Below, in pieces: positions 48,625-58,936 of a stretch of DNA of 58,936 bases. Source of the stretch: Paulinella micropora (taxonomy: Eukaryota; Cercozoa; Imbricatea; Euglyphida). The notes beneath the pieces were generated by a model. It worked only from the letters and a program-made list of their open reading frames with translations. It had not been told where the DNA came from and did not search any database. Location of the stretch: NCBI GenBank assembly GCA_009731375.1, contig BJOX01000295.1, positions 595,800-654,735 on the forward strand, read 5' to 3'. A program made the position numbers and the translations under genes. How positions within the stretch are numbered: position 1 is the first letter of the stretch; each line of letters starts with the position of its first letter.

Positions 48625-49448
48625 CATAATCAATATTATACAACAAGGAACAGTATACACATATGCAGACGACACCACACTCATAATAACAGCTAAAAAT
48701 CCTAAAAACCTACAGAAAAAACACAAACAGAAATAACGAAATTAATCAACTACTTCCACTCTAATAACCTAGTACCCAACCCAACAAAAACAACATACAC
48801 AATTTTCCATAAAACAAAACAAGATATCACAATAGCAATAAACAACCACACCCTCGAGCAATGCCAACACGCAAACCTCCTGGGCATAACACTTCAACAT
48901 AACCTTAAATATGACCAACATGTTAACAACATAATCCGTAAACTCCAACCTACAATCAACTCATTACTATATGCTAAAAAAAATCTAAACATAAAAATAA
49001 TGAAACAACTATACTATACACACATATACACACACCTTATACAAAACATTTCCATCTGGGGGACGCATGACAACAAAAAGAAATATATACAACCACTCAT
49101 AAAAATACATAAAAAAATAATCAGAATAATTGCAAAAACACACTACCGCGCACACACCAAACCAATTCTAAATCAACTCAAACTGCTCGACATCACCCAC
49201 CTATATACACTCCGTGTATGCATAGAAAATCACCCATTCATTTACCCTAAAAAACATCTCAACAGACCACTCCACAATAACACCTTTACACCAATCAATA
49301 CCATACACCCATACAAAACCCGATACTCAACAAAAGGCAGCCTCTTTGTTAACCACATAGACCCATACCTCACCAAGATCTTTGCAGATCAATGGAAGTC
49401 AATGCCAAAACATATAACAGATGAAACAAAAATCAAACCATTCAAAAA
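48624..49448 (+). pseudogene. LINE reverse transcriptase, C-terminal part
   Basis: The catalytic Tyr-Ala-Asp-Asp is at 48662-48673, followed by Thr-Thr-Leu. A 1-bp frame change occurs in an A-rich stretch around 48700-48727. From there the frame is open to the gap: an Asn-Tyr-Phe...Asn-Asn-Leu-Val-Pro-Asn-Pro-Thr-Lys-Thr block (the motif after YADD in LINE RTs), Leu-Leu-Gly-Ile-Thr-Leu, a Trp-Gly segment and a Lys-Ile-Ile-Arg-Ile-Ile thumb block. These match the order in jockey/CR1-type RTs. The 3' end of the ORF is hidden in the gap. It is a dead copy. Confidence 0.85.
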
Positions 49449-49818
49449 NNNNNNNNNNNNNNNNNNNNNNNNNNNNNNNNNNNNNAAAAAAAAAGAAGGG
49501 GGGGGGGGGGGGCGCCACACATACGTTATACGACTACGTATACAACTTTACAATTACATATACGCATAACATAAAATAATAATATATATCACCGCGCAAT
49601 ATATCTGAGCAAACATATTAATTTTAATAACTATAATACAATATTAATACTGAGCCGCTGAATACTAATTTTAATATTAATATCTTCCTTAATACGCTCA
49701 ACTGAATAACTAGGTTTCCACCTTTGATAAAGGTATAACTTACTAGCTATACTTTTCACGTGGACGTTCCCAGAGTCCAATTGTAAAATTGTTCTCTCAA
49801 TAAAAGCGAAGAAGAAGA
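48624..49818 (+). mobile_element. 5'-truncated non-LTR retrotransposon (LINE)
   Basis: It begins inside the RT domain, carries the rest of the ORF up to an N gap (49449-49485), then about 300 bp of AT-rich 3' UTR with a perfect hairpin ACCTTT/AAAGGT (49721-49735), an AATAAA (49798-49803) and a GAA-repeat tail (about 49806-49818). Truncation at the 5' end and a microsatellite tail are typical of CR1/L2-like LINEs. The sense strand is strongly A- and C-rich, unlike the LTR elements. Confidence 0.8.
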
Positions 49819-50581
<763 letters not shown>

Positions 50582-50582
<1 letters not shown>

Positions 50583-50928
50583 AGAGCAATACAGAACAGA
50601 AAGAGTCAGATTTTGCACCGTCATTCCTCTCACTCGTGCATGCTGTACGAAGCATGTATGTACGTGTGTCTATGTATATATGTGTAGCTACAACCCAGCG
50701 ATGACGCAGCTCGAGCCCCACCGGCCCAAACCTCTGGGGCCCGGCCAGATGTGTCAGCTTTGCGGTAGCTAGTGCTCCATACACACACACACATACCTTT
50801 TTTCTATTAAACAAAGGACCGAATTTTTTTTTCTCAAATAAGTACATACATACAGACATACATACATAACTGTTTAGATGTGAGGTGTACCGTTCGGCTG
50901 CGCAATCATGATCAGGCACAACCAATCA
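50582..50928. other. Unique spacer, no gene recognised
   Basis: About 350 bp with short CATA and CACA runs. No motif-bearing frame, RNA gene or element end is seen. Confidence 0.5.
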
Positions 50929-51068
50929 GGTAGGTAGGTAGATAGGTAGATAGATAGGTAGGTAGGTAGGTAGGTAGGTAGATAGATAGATGGATAGATA
51001 GATAGATAGATAGATAGATAGGTAGGTAGGTGTATAAGTGGATGGATAGATGGATAGATTAGATAGAT

Positions 51069-51105
<37 letters not shown>

Positions 51106-51149
51106 GGATAGATGGATGGATAGATGGATAGATGGATAGATAGAAAGAT

Positions 51150-51183
<34 letters not shown>

Positions 51184-51206
51184 GTAGATAGATAGACAGA
51201 TAAATC
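50929..51206. repeat. GATA/GGTA array
   Basis: GATA repeats with GGTA and GGAT variants, running directly into dispersed unit copy A. Confidence 0.95.
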
Positions 51207-51855
51207 GATGAAATATCGACTAATGTCAGAAAAAAGGAGCTTCTGATTTCGTCAACCAAGGAAGTCTGTGGTAAAGTATTAACCCGATGCCCAGCTAAGC
51301 CGTGATGTTTGCACGGAAGGGACTGATACAGGCGATACCAAAGCTCCCTAGTACCAGGCGGGGCCAGGGCTCGTTCCATAAGCGCCCCTTGCAGAACGAG
51401 CTCCCACCTCCATTACAGAGGGCCCAGTAAGCAGATGGAGTTTCGAGACTGTGAGACAGTCTAGTATAAACCGACAGAGCACTGTGGGTTTTATTCCGGG
51501 CTCAACAAGCGAGAAAGGGCACCCTGAGGGAACAGGATTGTGCTTCCCGTCGCTATTTCGGCATATGACTTATAGGCGTATGGCTAGGCACACATAAGGC
51601 ACCCCACCACGGGCCCAGCACACCCACACCATCCCCTAATTCTCTGTCTGTCGACAGATGGCACCCATTTCAAAACATCAAGCCCAAGGGGGGGTCAGTG
51701 ACACCTCAAGTGGCCCTGGTTCACCCCGTGGAGTAAGTGATGAGATCAACTGATGAAATATCGACTAATGTCAGAAAAAAGGAGCTTCTGATTTCGTCAA
51801 CCAAGGAAGTCTGTGGGTAAAGTATTAACCCGATGCCCAGCTAAGCCGTGATGTT
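51207..51855 (+). mobile_element. Dispersed 545-bp unit, copy A, with ~103-bp terminal direct repeats
   Basis: M1 (51207-51309), a 400-bp middle (51310-51710), a linker (51711-51751), then M1 again (51752-51855). The middle has hairpins GCTCGTTC/GAACGAGC and GACTGT/ACAGTC. No ORF is seen. Copies B and C have the same modules. The boundary with the GATA array (GATGA...ATATCGACTAATG) is the same in every copy. It may be a short non-autonomous element with terminal repeats or a broken tandem satellite; I cannot tell which. Confidence 0.75.
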
Positions 51856-51963
51856 TTAGATTAGATAGATTATATAGATTAGATAGATTAGATAGATTAG
51901 ATAGATTAGATAGATTAGATAGATTAGATAGATTAGATAGATTAGATAGATAGACAGACAGAC

Positions 51964-52003
<40 letters not shown>

Positions 52004-52017
52004 TAGATAGATTAGAC

Positions 52018-52069
<52 letters not shown>

Positions 52070-52142
52070 GGATGGATAGATAGATCAGATAGATCAGATA
52101 TATAGATAGATAGATAGATAGATCAGATAGATCAGATAAATC

Positions 52143-52194
<52 letters not shown>

Positions 52195-52241
52195 CAGATA
52201 GATCAGATAGATAGATGGATAGATGGATAGATGGATAGATG
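51856..52241. repeat. TTAGATAGA / GATA / GATCAGATA array
   Basis: Compound array of GATA with TTAGATAGA and CAGATAGAT variants between copies A and B of the dispersed unit. Confidence 0.9.
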
Positions 52242-52746
52242 GATGAGATATCGACTAATGTCAGAAAAAAGGAGCTTCTGATTTCGTCAACCAAGGAAGT
52301 CTGTGGGTAAAGTATTAACTCGATGCCCAGCTAAGCCGTGATGTTTGCACGGAAGGGACTGATACAGGCGATACCAAAGCTCCCTAGTACCAGGCGGGGC
52401 CAGGGCTCGTTCCATAAGCGCCCCTTGCAGAACGAGCTCCCACCTCCATTACAGAGGACCCAGTAAGCAGATGGAGTTTCGAGACTGTTCGACAGTCTAG
52501 TATAAACCGACAGAGCACTGTGGGTTTTATTCCGGGCTCAACAAGCGAGAAAGGGCACCCTGAGGGAACAGGATTGTGCTTCCCGTCGCTATTTCGGCAT
52601 GTGACTTATAGGCGTATGGCCAGGCACACATAAGGCACCCCACCACGGGCCCAGCACACCCACACCATCCCCTAATTCTCTGTCTGTCGACAGATGGCAC
52701 CCATTTCAAAAAACCAAGCCCAAGGGAGGGTCAGTGACACCTCAAG
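52242..52746 (+). mobile_element. Dispersed unit, copy B (lacks linker and second M1)
   Basis: M1 plus the middle module, nearly identical to copy A. It ends at CTCAAG, where a GATA array begins. Missing right end. Confidence 0.75.
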
Positions 52747-52790
<44 letters not shown>

Positions 52791-52885
52791 CAGATTAGAT
52801 CAGATTAGATCAGATTAGATCAGATTAGATCAGATTAGATCAAGTTAGATCAAGTTAGATCAGATTAGATCAGATTAGGTCAGAT

Positions 52886-52938
<53 letters not shown>

Positions 52939-52992
52939 TAAAAAAATGTATGTATATATATATACACACACATATATATATATATATCAGAT

Positions 52993-53026
<34 letters not shown>

Positions 53027-53095
53027 TATTAAAAAAATGTATGTATATATACACACACACATATACATATATATATATATAGAGAGAGAGAGAGA

Positions 53096-53141
<46 letters not shown>

Positions 53142-53150
53142 ATGTGTGTT
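52747..53150. repeat. GATA, CAGATTAGAT, TA/CA and GA arrays
   Basis: GATA to about 52790, a 10-bp unit GATCAGATTA to about 52885, GATA, two similar segments TTAAAAAAATGTATGTATATAT (52938 on and 53029 on), then (TA)n and (GA)n. Confidence 0.9.
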
Positions 53151-53364
53151 ATCTATGTATGTTACGCCAGGCTGTACCACCTGTCTATGTCGAAACATAA
53201 GCCTTCCTTTATAGTATGTATACACTTCTAATTGAGAGAGTGTGCTACATTTATTCTTTCTATGTCCTGCAAGAGCAGCCTACGCCGAAACGCAAGCCTA
53301 CCTATATAGTTACATATGCATATATATATATGTAGAAGGGGGGGGGGGGGGGAAAAAAGGGGGG
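53151..53364. other. Spacer with two related GAAACGCAAGCC-like segments
   Basis: Two similar stretches (about 53190-53212 and 53282-53310) share GTCGAAACATAAGCC / GCCGAAACGCAAGCC followed by TATAG. They resemble the start of the 63-bp units at 57028-58789. A G-rich run precedes the assembly gap. Confidence 0.4.
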
Positions 53365-53981
53365 NNNNNNNNNNNNNNNNNNNNNNNNNNNNNNNNNNNN
53401 NNNNNNNNNNNNNNNNNNNNNNNNNNNNNNNNNNNNNNNNNNNNNNNNNNNNNNNNNNNNNNNNNNNNNNNNNNNNNNNNNNNNNNNNNNNNNNNNNNNN
53501 NNNNNNNNNNNNNNNNNNNNNNNNNNNNNNNNNNNNNNNNNNNNNNNNNNNNNNNNNNNNNNNNNNNNNNNNNNNNNNNNNNNNNNNNNNNNNNNNNNNN
53601 NNNNNNNNNNNNNNNNNNNNNNNNNNNNNNNNNNNNNNNNNNNNNNNNNNNNNNNNNNNNNNNNNNNNNNNNNNNNNNNNNNNNNNNNNNNNNNNNNNNN
53701 NNNNNNNNNNNNNNNNNNNNNNNNNNNNNNNNNNNNNNNNNNNNNNNNNNNNNNNNNNNNNNNNNNNNNNNNNNNNNNNNNNNNNNNNNNNNNNNNNNNN
53801 NNNNNNNNNNNNNNNNNNNNNNNNNNNNNNNNNNNNNNNNNNNNNNNNNNNNNNNNNNNNNNNNNNNNNNNNNNNNNNNNNNNNNNNNNNNNNNNNNNNN
53901 NNNNNNNNNNNNNNNNNNNNNNNNNNNNNNNNNNNNNNNNNNNNNNNNNNNNNNNNNNNNNNNNNNNNNNNNNNNNNNNNN
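53365..53981. other. Assembly gap (617 N)
   Basis: Unresolved bases between a poly-G stretch and a TTC array. Confidence 1.
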
Positions 53982-54665
53982 TTCTTCTTCTTCTTCTTCT
54001 TCTTCTTCTTCTTCTTCTTCTTCTTCTTCTTCTTCTTCTTCTTCTTCTTCTTCTTCTTCTTCTTCTTCTCCTTCTTCTTCTTCTTCTTCTTCTTCTTCTT
54101 CTTCTTCTTCTTCTTCTTCTTCTTCTTCTCAACCTTTGCATCCTTTTATTCTTCTTCTTCTTCTTCTTCTTCTTCTTCTTCTTCTTCTTCTTCTTCTTCT
54201 TCTTCTTCTTCTTCTTCTTCTTCTTCTTCTTCTTCTTCTTCTTCTTCTTCTTCTTCTTCATCTTCATCAAGGCGGACGCGGATAGAAAATCACAAACGTC
54301 GGATGAAACGGTTTGAAGGAACATCGTCATCTTCTTCTTCTTCTTCTTCTTCTTCTTCTTCTTCTTCTTCTTCTTCTTCTTCTTCTTCTTCTTCTCCTTC
54401 TTCTTCTTCTTCTTCTTCTTCTTCTTCTTCTTCTTCTTCTTCTTCTTCTTCTTTTTACAAACGTCGGATGAAACGGTTAGAAGGATCTTCTTCTTCTTCT
54501 TCTTCTTCTTCTTCTTCTTCTTCTTCTTCTTCTTCTTCTTCTTCTTCTTCTTCTTCTTCTTCTTCTTCTTCTTCTTCATCTTCTTCTTCTTCTTCTTCTT
54601 CTCCTTCTTCTTTTTCCTCCTCCTCCTCCTCCTCCTCCTCCTCCTTCTACTCCTTCTCCTCCTCT
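53982..54665. repeat. TTC array with an embedded 29-bp direct repeat
   Basis: Long (TTC)n interrupted twice by a 29-bp segment containing ACAAACGTCGGATGAAACGG (54292-54320 and 54457-54485, one base different). Open frames are poly-Ser, poly-Phe, poly-Leu or poly-Lys translations of the repeat. Confidence 0.9.
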
Positions 54666-55007
54666 GCTTTTGCAGAAAGACCTCAAGTTCTGGTATGCAA
54701 TTCATGCAATATATGTCTGTACATGTATGTACATATATGTTATATATGTATTTGTATATGTATGTCTTCGTATGTATGTCTTCGTATGTATGTATGTATG
54801 TATGTATGTATGTATGTATGTATGTATGTATGTAGGCGGAGACTCAAGCGTACCCTGTTGAGGTAGAAGCAAAAACACACACCTGTACATGTACATATTC
54901 ACATACATACATATACATGTATGTATTTTTTTATATTATTACATATATGTTTTCTGGACAGGTCCATAAATCTATCATAATACAATCAGCAATATATACA
55001 TACATAC

Positions 55008-55039
<32 letters not shown>

Positions 55040-55093
55040 ATGTGTGTATGTGTGTGTGTGTGTGCTTTTTTTTTAATGTGTTTTTAAAAAAAA

Positions 55094-55163
<70 letters not shown>

Positions 55164-55466
55164 TAANNNNNNNNNNGCATATGTTTGACAGATGTATCAC
55201 AGACTGTGTACATCAGAACGAATTCGGACAAAATAATCACAAAAAGAATATTTCATATATATATATATATAATATGTACATATATAATATGTATATATAT
55301 TAACTTTTTGTCGTTATTTTTTCTGAATTGTATATATATATATACATATATCTTGGACGCCAAAGGTTATATCTATTTGGAAAATATTCATTCAATTATT
55401 ACATATATATAAACAAGCCTTCTGGACGAAGACTCACCTAAGGTTTGTATTTATGTTTGGATGTCG
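54666..55466. repeat. TATG, GT and TA runs, poly-A and a gap
   Basis: TATG repeats (54776-54834), short TA/GT runs (55003-55060), and poly-A (55098-55160) ending at a 10-N gap (55167-55176). The remainder is AT-rich without a gene. Confidence 0.8.
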
Positions 55467-55665
<199 letters not shown>

Positions 55666-55768
55666 CAGATTTATGTATGTATGTATGTATGTATGTATCA
55701 ACATATGAATTTATAAGATTATATGTTGATGTATATCTAGCACGTAAAGGGGCCGGTAGAGACACAAG

Positions 55769-56599
55769 GTTTGTATGTATATTATGTATGTTATGTATAT
55801 TATGTATGTTATGTATATATCTGCCCCCAAGGTTTGTATGTATGTTATGTATGTTATGTATGTTATGTATGTTATGTATGTTATGTATGTTATGTATGTT
55901 ATGTATGTTGTGTAGGTTATGTATGGTATGTATGGTATGTATGTTATGTATGTTATGTATGTTATGTATGTTATGTATGTTATGTATGTTATGTATGTTA
56001 TGTATGCTATGTATGCTATGTATGTTATGTATGTTATGTATGTTATGTACGTTATGTAATGTATGTTATGTATGGTATGTATGGTATGTATGTTATGTAT
56101 GGTATGTATGGTATGTATGGTATGTATGTTATGTATGTTATGTATGTTATGTATGTTGTGTATGTTATGTATGTTATGTATGTTATGTATGTTATGAATG
56201 TTATGTATATTATGTATGTTATGTATGTTATGTATGTTATATGTATATTATGTATGTTATGTATGTTAGGTGTGTTATGTATGTTATGTATGTTATGTAT
56301 GTTATGTATGTTATGTATGTTATGTATGTTATGTATATTATGTATGTTATGTATGTTATGTATGTTATGTATGTTATGTATGTTATGTATGTTATATATG
56401 TTGTGTATGTTATGTATGTTATGTATGTCATGTATGTTATGTATGTTATGTATGTTATGTATGTTATGTATGTTATGTATGTTATGTATGTTATGTATGT
56501 TATGTATGTTATGTATTTTATGCATGTTATGTATGTTATGTGTGTTATGTGTGTTATGTATGTTATGTATGTTATGTATGTTATGTATGTTATGTATGG
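55769..56599. repeat. 9-bp minisatellite TATGTTATG, about 90 copies
   Basis: Period-9 array with occasional ATGGTATGT, ATGTCATGT and ATATTATGT variants. It translates to Met-Tyr-Val periodic peptides, which are not genes. Confidence 0.9.
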
Positions 56600-57027
<428 letters not shown>

Positions 57028-57090
57028 CTGGCGGAAACGCAGGCCTATGCGGATGAGGACGAGGAGACGCAGCAAGCAACCAAGGCCGAG
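57028..57090 (+). other. 63-bp exon-like unit 1
   Basis: 21 codons in one frame beginning [10 protein letters not shown] and ending Lys-Ala-Glu, followed by GTAGTT. The preceding dinucleotide is AA, so the acceptor is weak. Flanked by TATC arrays. Confidence 0.45.
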
Positions 57091-57094
57091 GTAG

Positions 57095-57218
<124 letters not shown>

Positions 57219-57302
57219 TTATTTATTTATCTATCTCTCTATCTATCTCTCTATCTATCTCTCTATCTATTTATCTATCTATCTGTACGTCTATCTATCC
57301 AG

Positions 57303-57365
57303 CTGGCGGAAACGCAGGCCTATGCGGATGAGGAGGAGGAGACGCAGCTAGCACCCAAAGCCGAG
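57303..57365 (+). other. 63-bp exon-like unit 2
   Basis: Preceded by CCAG and followed by GTACTT. Same 21-codon pattern with a Gln-to-Leu and a Thr-to-Pro change relative to unit 1. Confidence 0.45.
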
Positions 57366-57389
57366 GTACTTATCTATCTACCTATCTAC

Positions 57390-57515
<126 letters not shown>

Positions 57516-57593
57516 GTCTATCTCTCTATCTATTTATCTGCCTGTCTATCTCTCTATCTATCTCTCTATCTATCTATCTGCCTATCTATCTAG

Positions 57594-57656
57594 CTGGCGG
57601 AAACGCAGGCCTATGCGGATGAGGAGGATGAGACGCAGCAAGCATCCAAAACCGAG
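57594..57656 (+). other. 63-bp exon-like unit 3
   Basis: Preceded by TAG and followed by GTTCTT. Changes against unit 1 keep an acidic core. Confidence 0.45.
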
Positions 57657-57672
57657 GTTCTTATCTATCTAC

Positions 57673-57766
<94 letters not shown>

Positions 57767-57802
57767 CTCTATCTGTCTCTCTAACTATCTCTCTCTCTCT
57801 CC

Positions 57803-57892
<90 letters not shown>
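57657..57892. repeat. TATC array
   Basis: TATC repeats with CTCT variants, running into the reverse-strand copy C of the dispersed unit. Similar TATC arrays separate units 1-2 and 2-3. Confidence 0.95.
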
Positions 57893-57893
<1 letters not shown>

Positions 57894-58539
57894 ACATCAC
57901 GGCTTAGCTGGGCATCGGGTCAATACTTTACCCACAGACTTCCTTGGTTGACGAAATCAGAAGCTCCTTTTTTCTGACATTAGTCGATATCTCATCAGTT
58001 GATCTCATCACTTACTCCACGAAGTGAACCAAGGCCACTTGAGGTGTCACTGACCCTCCCTTGGGCTTGATGTTTTGAAATGGGTGCCATCTGTCGACAG
58101 ACAGAGAATTAGGGGATGGTGTGGGTGTGCTGGGCCCGTGGTGGGGTGCCTTATGTGTGCCTAGCCATACGCCTATGAGTCACATGCCGAAATAGCGACG
58201 GGAAGCACAATCCTGTTCCCTCAGGGTGCCCTTTCTCGCTTGTTGAGCCCGGAATAAAACCCACAGTGCTCTGTCGGTTTATACTAGACTGTCGAACAGT
58301 CTCGAAACTCCATCTGCTTACTGGGCCCTCTGTAATGGAGGTGGGAGCTCGTTCTGCAAGGGGCGCTTATGGAACGAGCCCTGGCCCCGCCTGGTACTAG
58401 GGAGCTTTGGTATCGCCTGTATCAGTCCCTTCCGTGCAAACATCACGGCTTAGCTGGGCATCGGGTCAATACTTTATTCACAGACTTCCTTGGTTGACGA
58501 AATCAGAAGCTCCTTTTTTCTGACATTAGTCGATATCTC

Positions 58540-58542
<3 letters not shown>
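57893..58542 (-). mobile_element. Dispersed 545-bp unit, copy C, inverted
   Basis: Reverse complement of copy A with the same order: M1 (58439-58542), middle, linker, M1 (57893-57996). It lies in a TATC array, so unit and microsatellite are inverted together relative to copies A and B. It sits between exon-like units 3 and 4. Confidence 0.75.
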
Positions 58543-58615
<73 letters not shown>

Positions 58616-58632
58616 CTCTATCTCTCTTTCTT

Positions 58633-58715
<83 letters not shown>

Positions 58716-58729
58716 GCCTATCTATCTAG
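58543..58729. repeat. TATC array
   Basis: TATC repeats with a CTCT/TTTC block near 58612-58635. Confidence 0.95.
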
Positions 58730-58789
58730 CTGGCGGAAATGCAGGCCTATGCGGATGAGGAGGAGACGCAGCAAGCAACCAAAGCCGAG
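58730..58789 (+). other. 60-bp exon-like unit 4
   Basis: Preceded by TAG, followed by GTACTT. It is 20 codons: one Glu codon shorter than the others, so length changes by exactly three bases. Confidence 0.45.

Positions 58790-58936
<147 letters not shown>

Noticed and set aside
51745-51790. CTGATGA followed by a weak stem and GAAA, suggesting a hammerhead ribozyme in the dispersed unit
   Set aside because: Stem II is only 4-5 weak pairs, an extra base separates it from GAAA, no stem I partner exists around the nearby GTC, and the CTGATGA is absent from the M1 copies that border the GATA arrays.
53302-54866. Poly-Lys/Arg, poly-Ser and poly-Phe frames up to 516 codons
   Set aside because: They translate the TTC array and cross a 617-base gap; no non-repeat coding segment supports them.

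Overview
The window is eukaryotic nuclear DNA from a microsatellite-rich genome, probably a protist or alga. It has long LTR retrotransposons, a non-LTR reverse transcriptase with a YADD box, huge simple-sequence arrays and no bacterial-type operons. I cannot name the host lineage from sequence alone. No host gene could be called with confidence. Runs of N (197-206, 2600-3243, 4096-4105, 25116-25125, 41300-41309, 41460-41469, 49449-49485, 53365-53981, 55167-55176) are assembly gaps.

Layout. (1) 1-4943: ACT/AGT, GATA and AAC arrays with short unique islands. (2) 4944-24267: two nearly identical Ty3/gypsy-type elements in direct tandem on the minus strand, sharing a middle LTR (LTR-int-LTR-int-LTR), with a 4-bp target duplication TCTT around the whole array. 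Copy 1 has an intact gag but a 1,063-bp deletion in pol. Copy 2 has an intact pol but a broken gag. (3) 24660-35351: a third, divergent minus-strand element with intact pol and interrupted gag. (4) 35352-35548: a palindromic CATA/CATG array. (5) 35549-46323: a fourth, plus-strand element lying head to head with the third; its gag and pol are decayed and its 3' LTR is split by a 575-bp insert. (6) 46324-58936: microsatellites, a 5'-truncated LINE (48624-49818), a 545-bp dispersed unit with about 103-bp terminal direct repeats (three copies), and four 60/63-bp exon-like units between TATC arrays.

The four LTR elements belong to one unusual group. LTRs are short (218-248 bp). Gag ends in a CCCH zinc finger and an RGG/GRG tract in place of the usual zinc knuckle. 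Gag and Pol share one frame across a single UGA followed by CUA, CUG or CGG, contexts known from stop-codon readthrough. Pol runs: coiled coil, protease-like domain with Asp-Thr-Met where Asp-Thr/Ser-Gly is expected, a conserved ~200-residue region of unknown function, RT (YIDD), RNase H, integrase (HHCC, DD35E, GPY/F), and a conserved C-terminal domain that may be BAH-like. About 800 bp of conserved noncoding sequence with a stem-loop lies between pol and the polypurine tract, and paired hairpins follow the primer-binding site in three of the copies. This combination is the best candidate here for an undescribed system.
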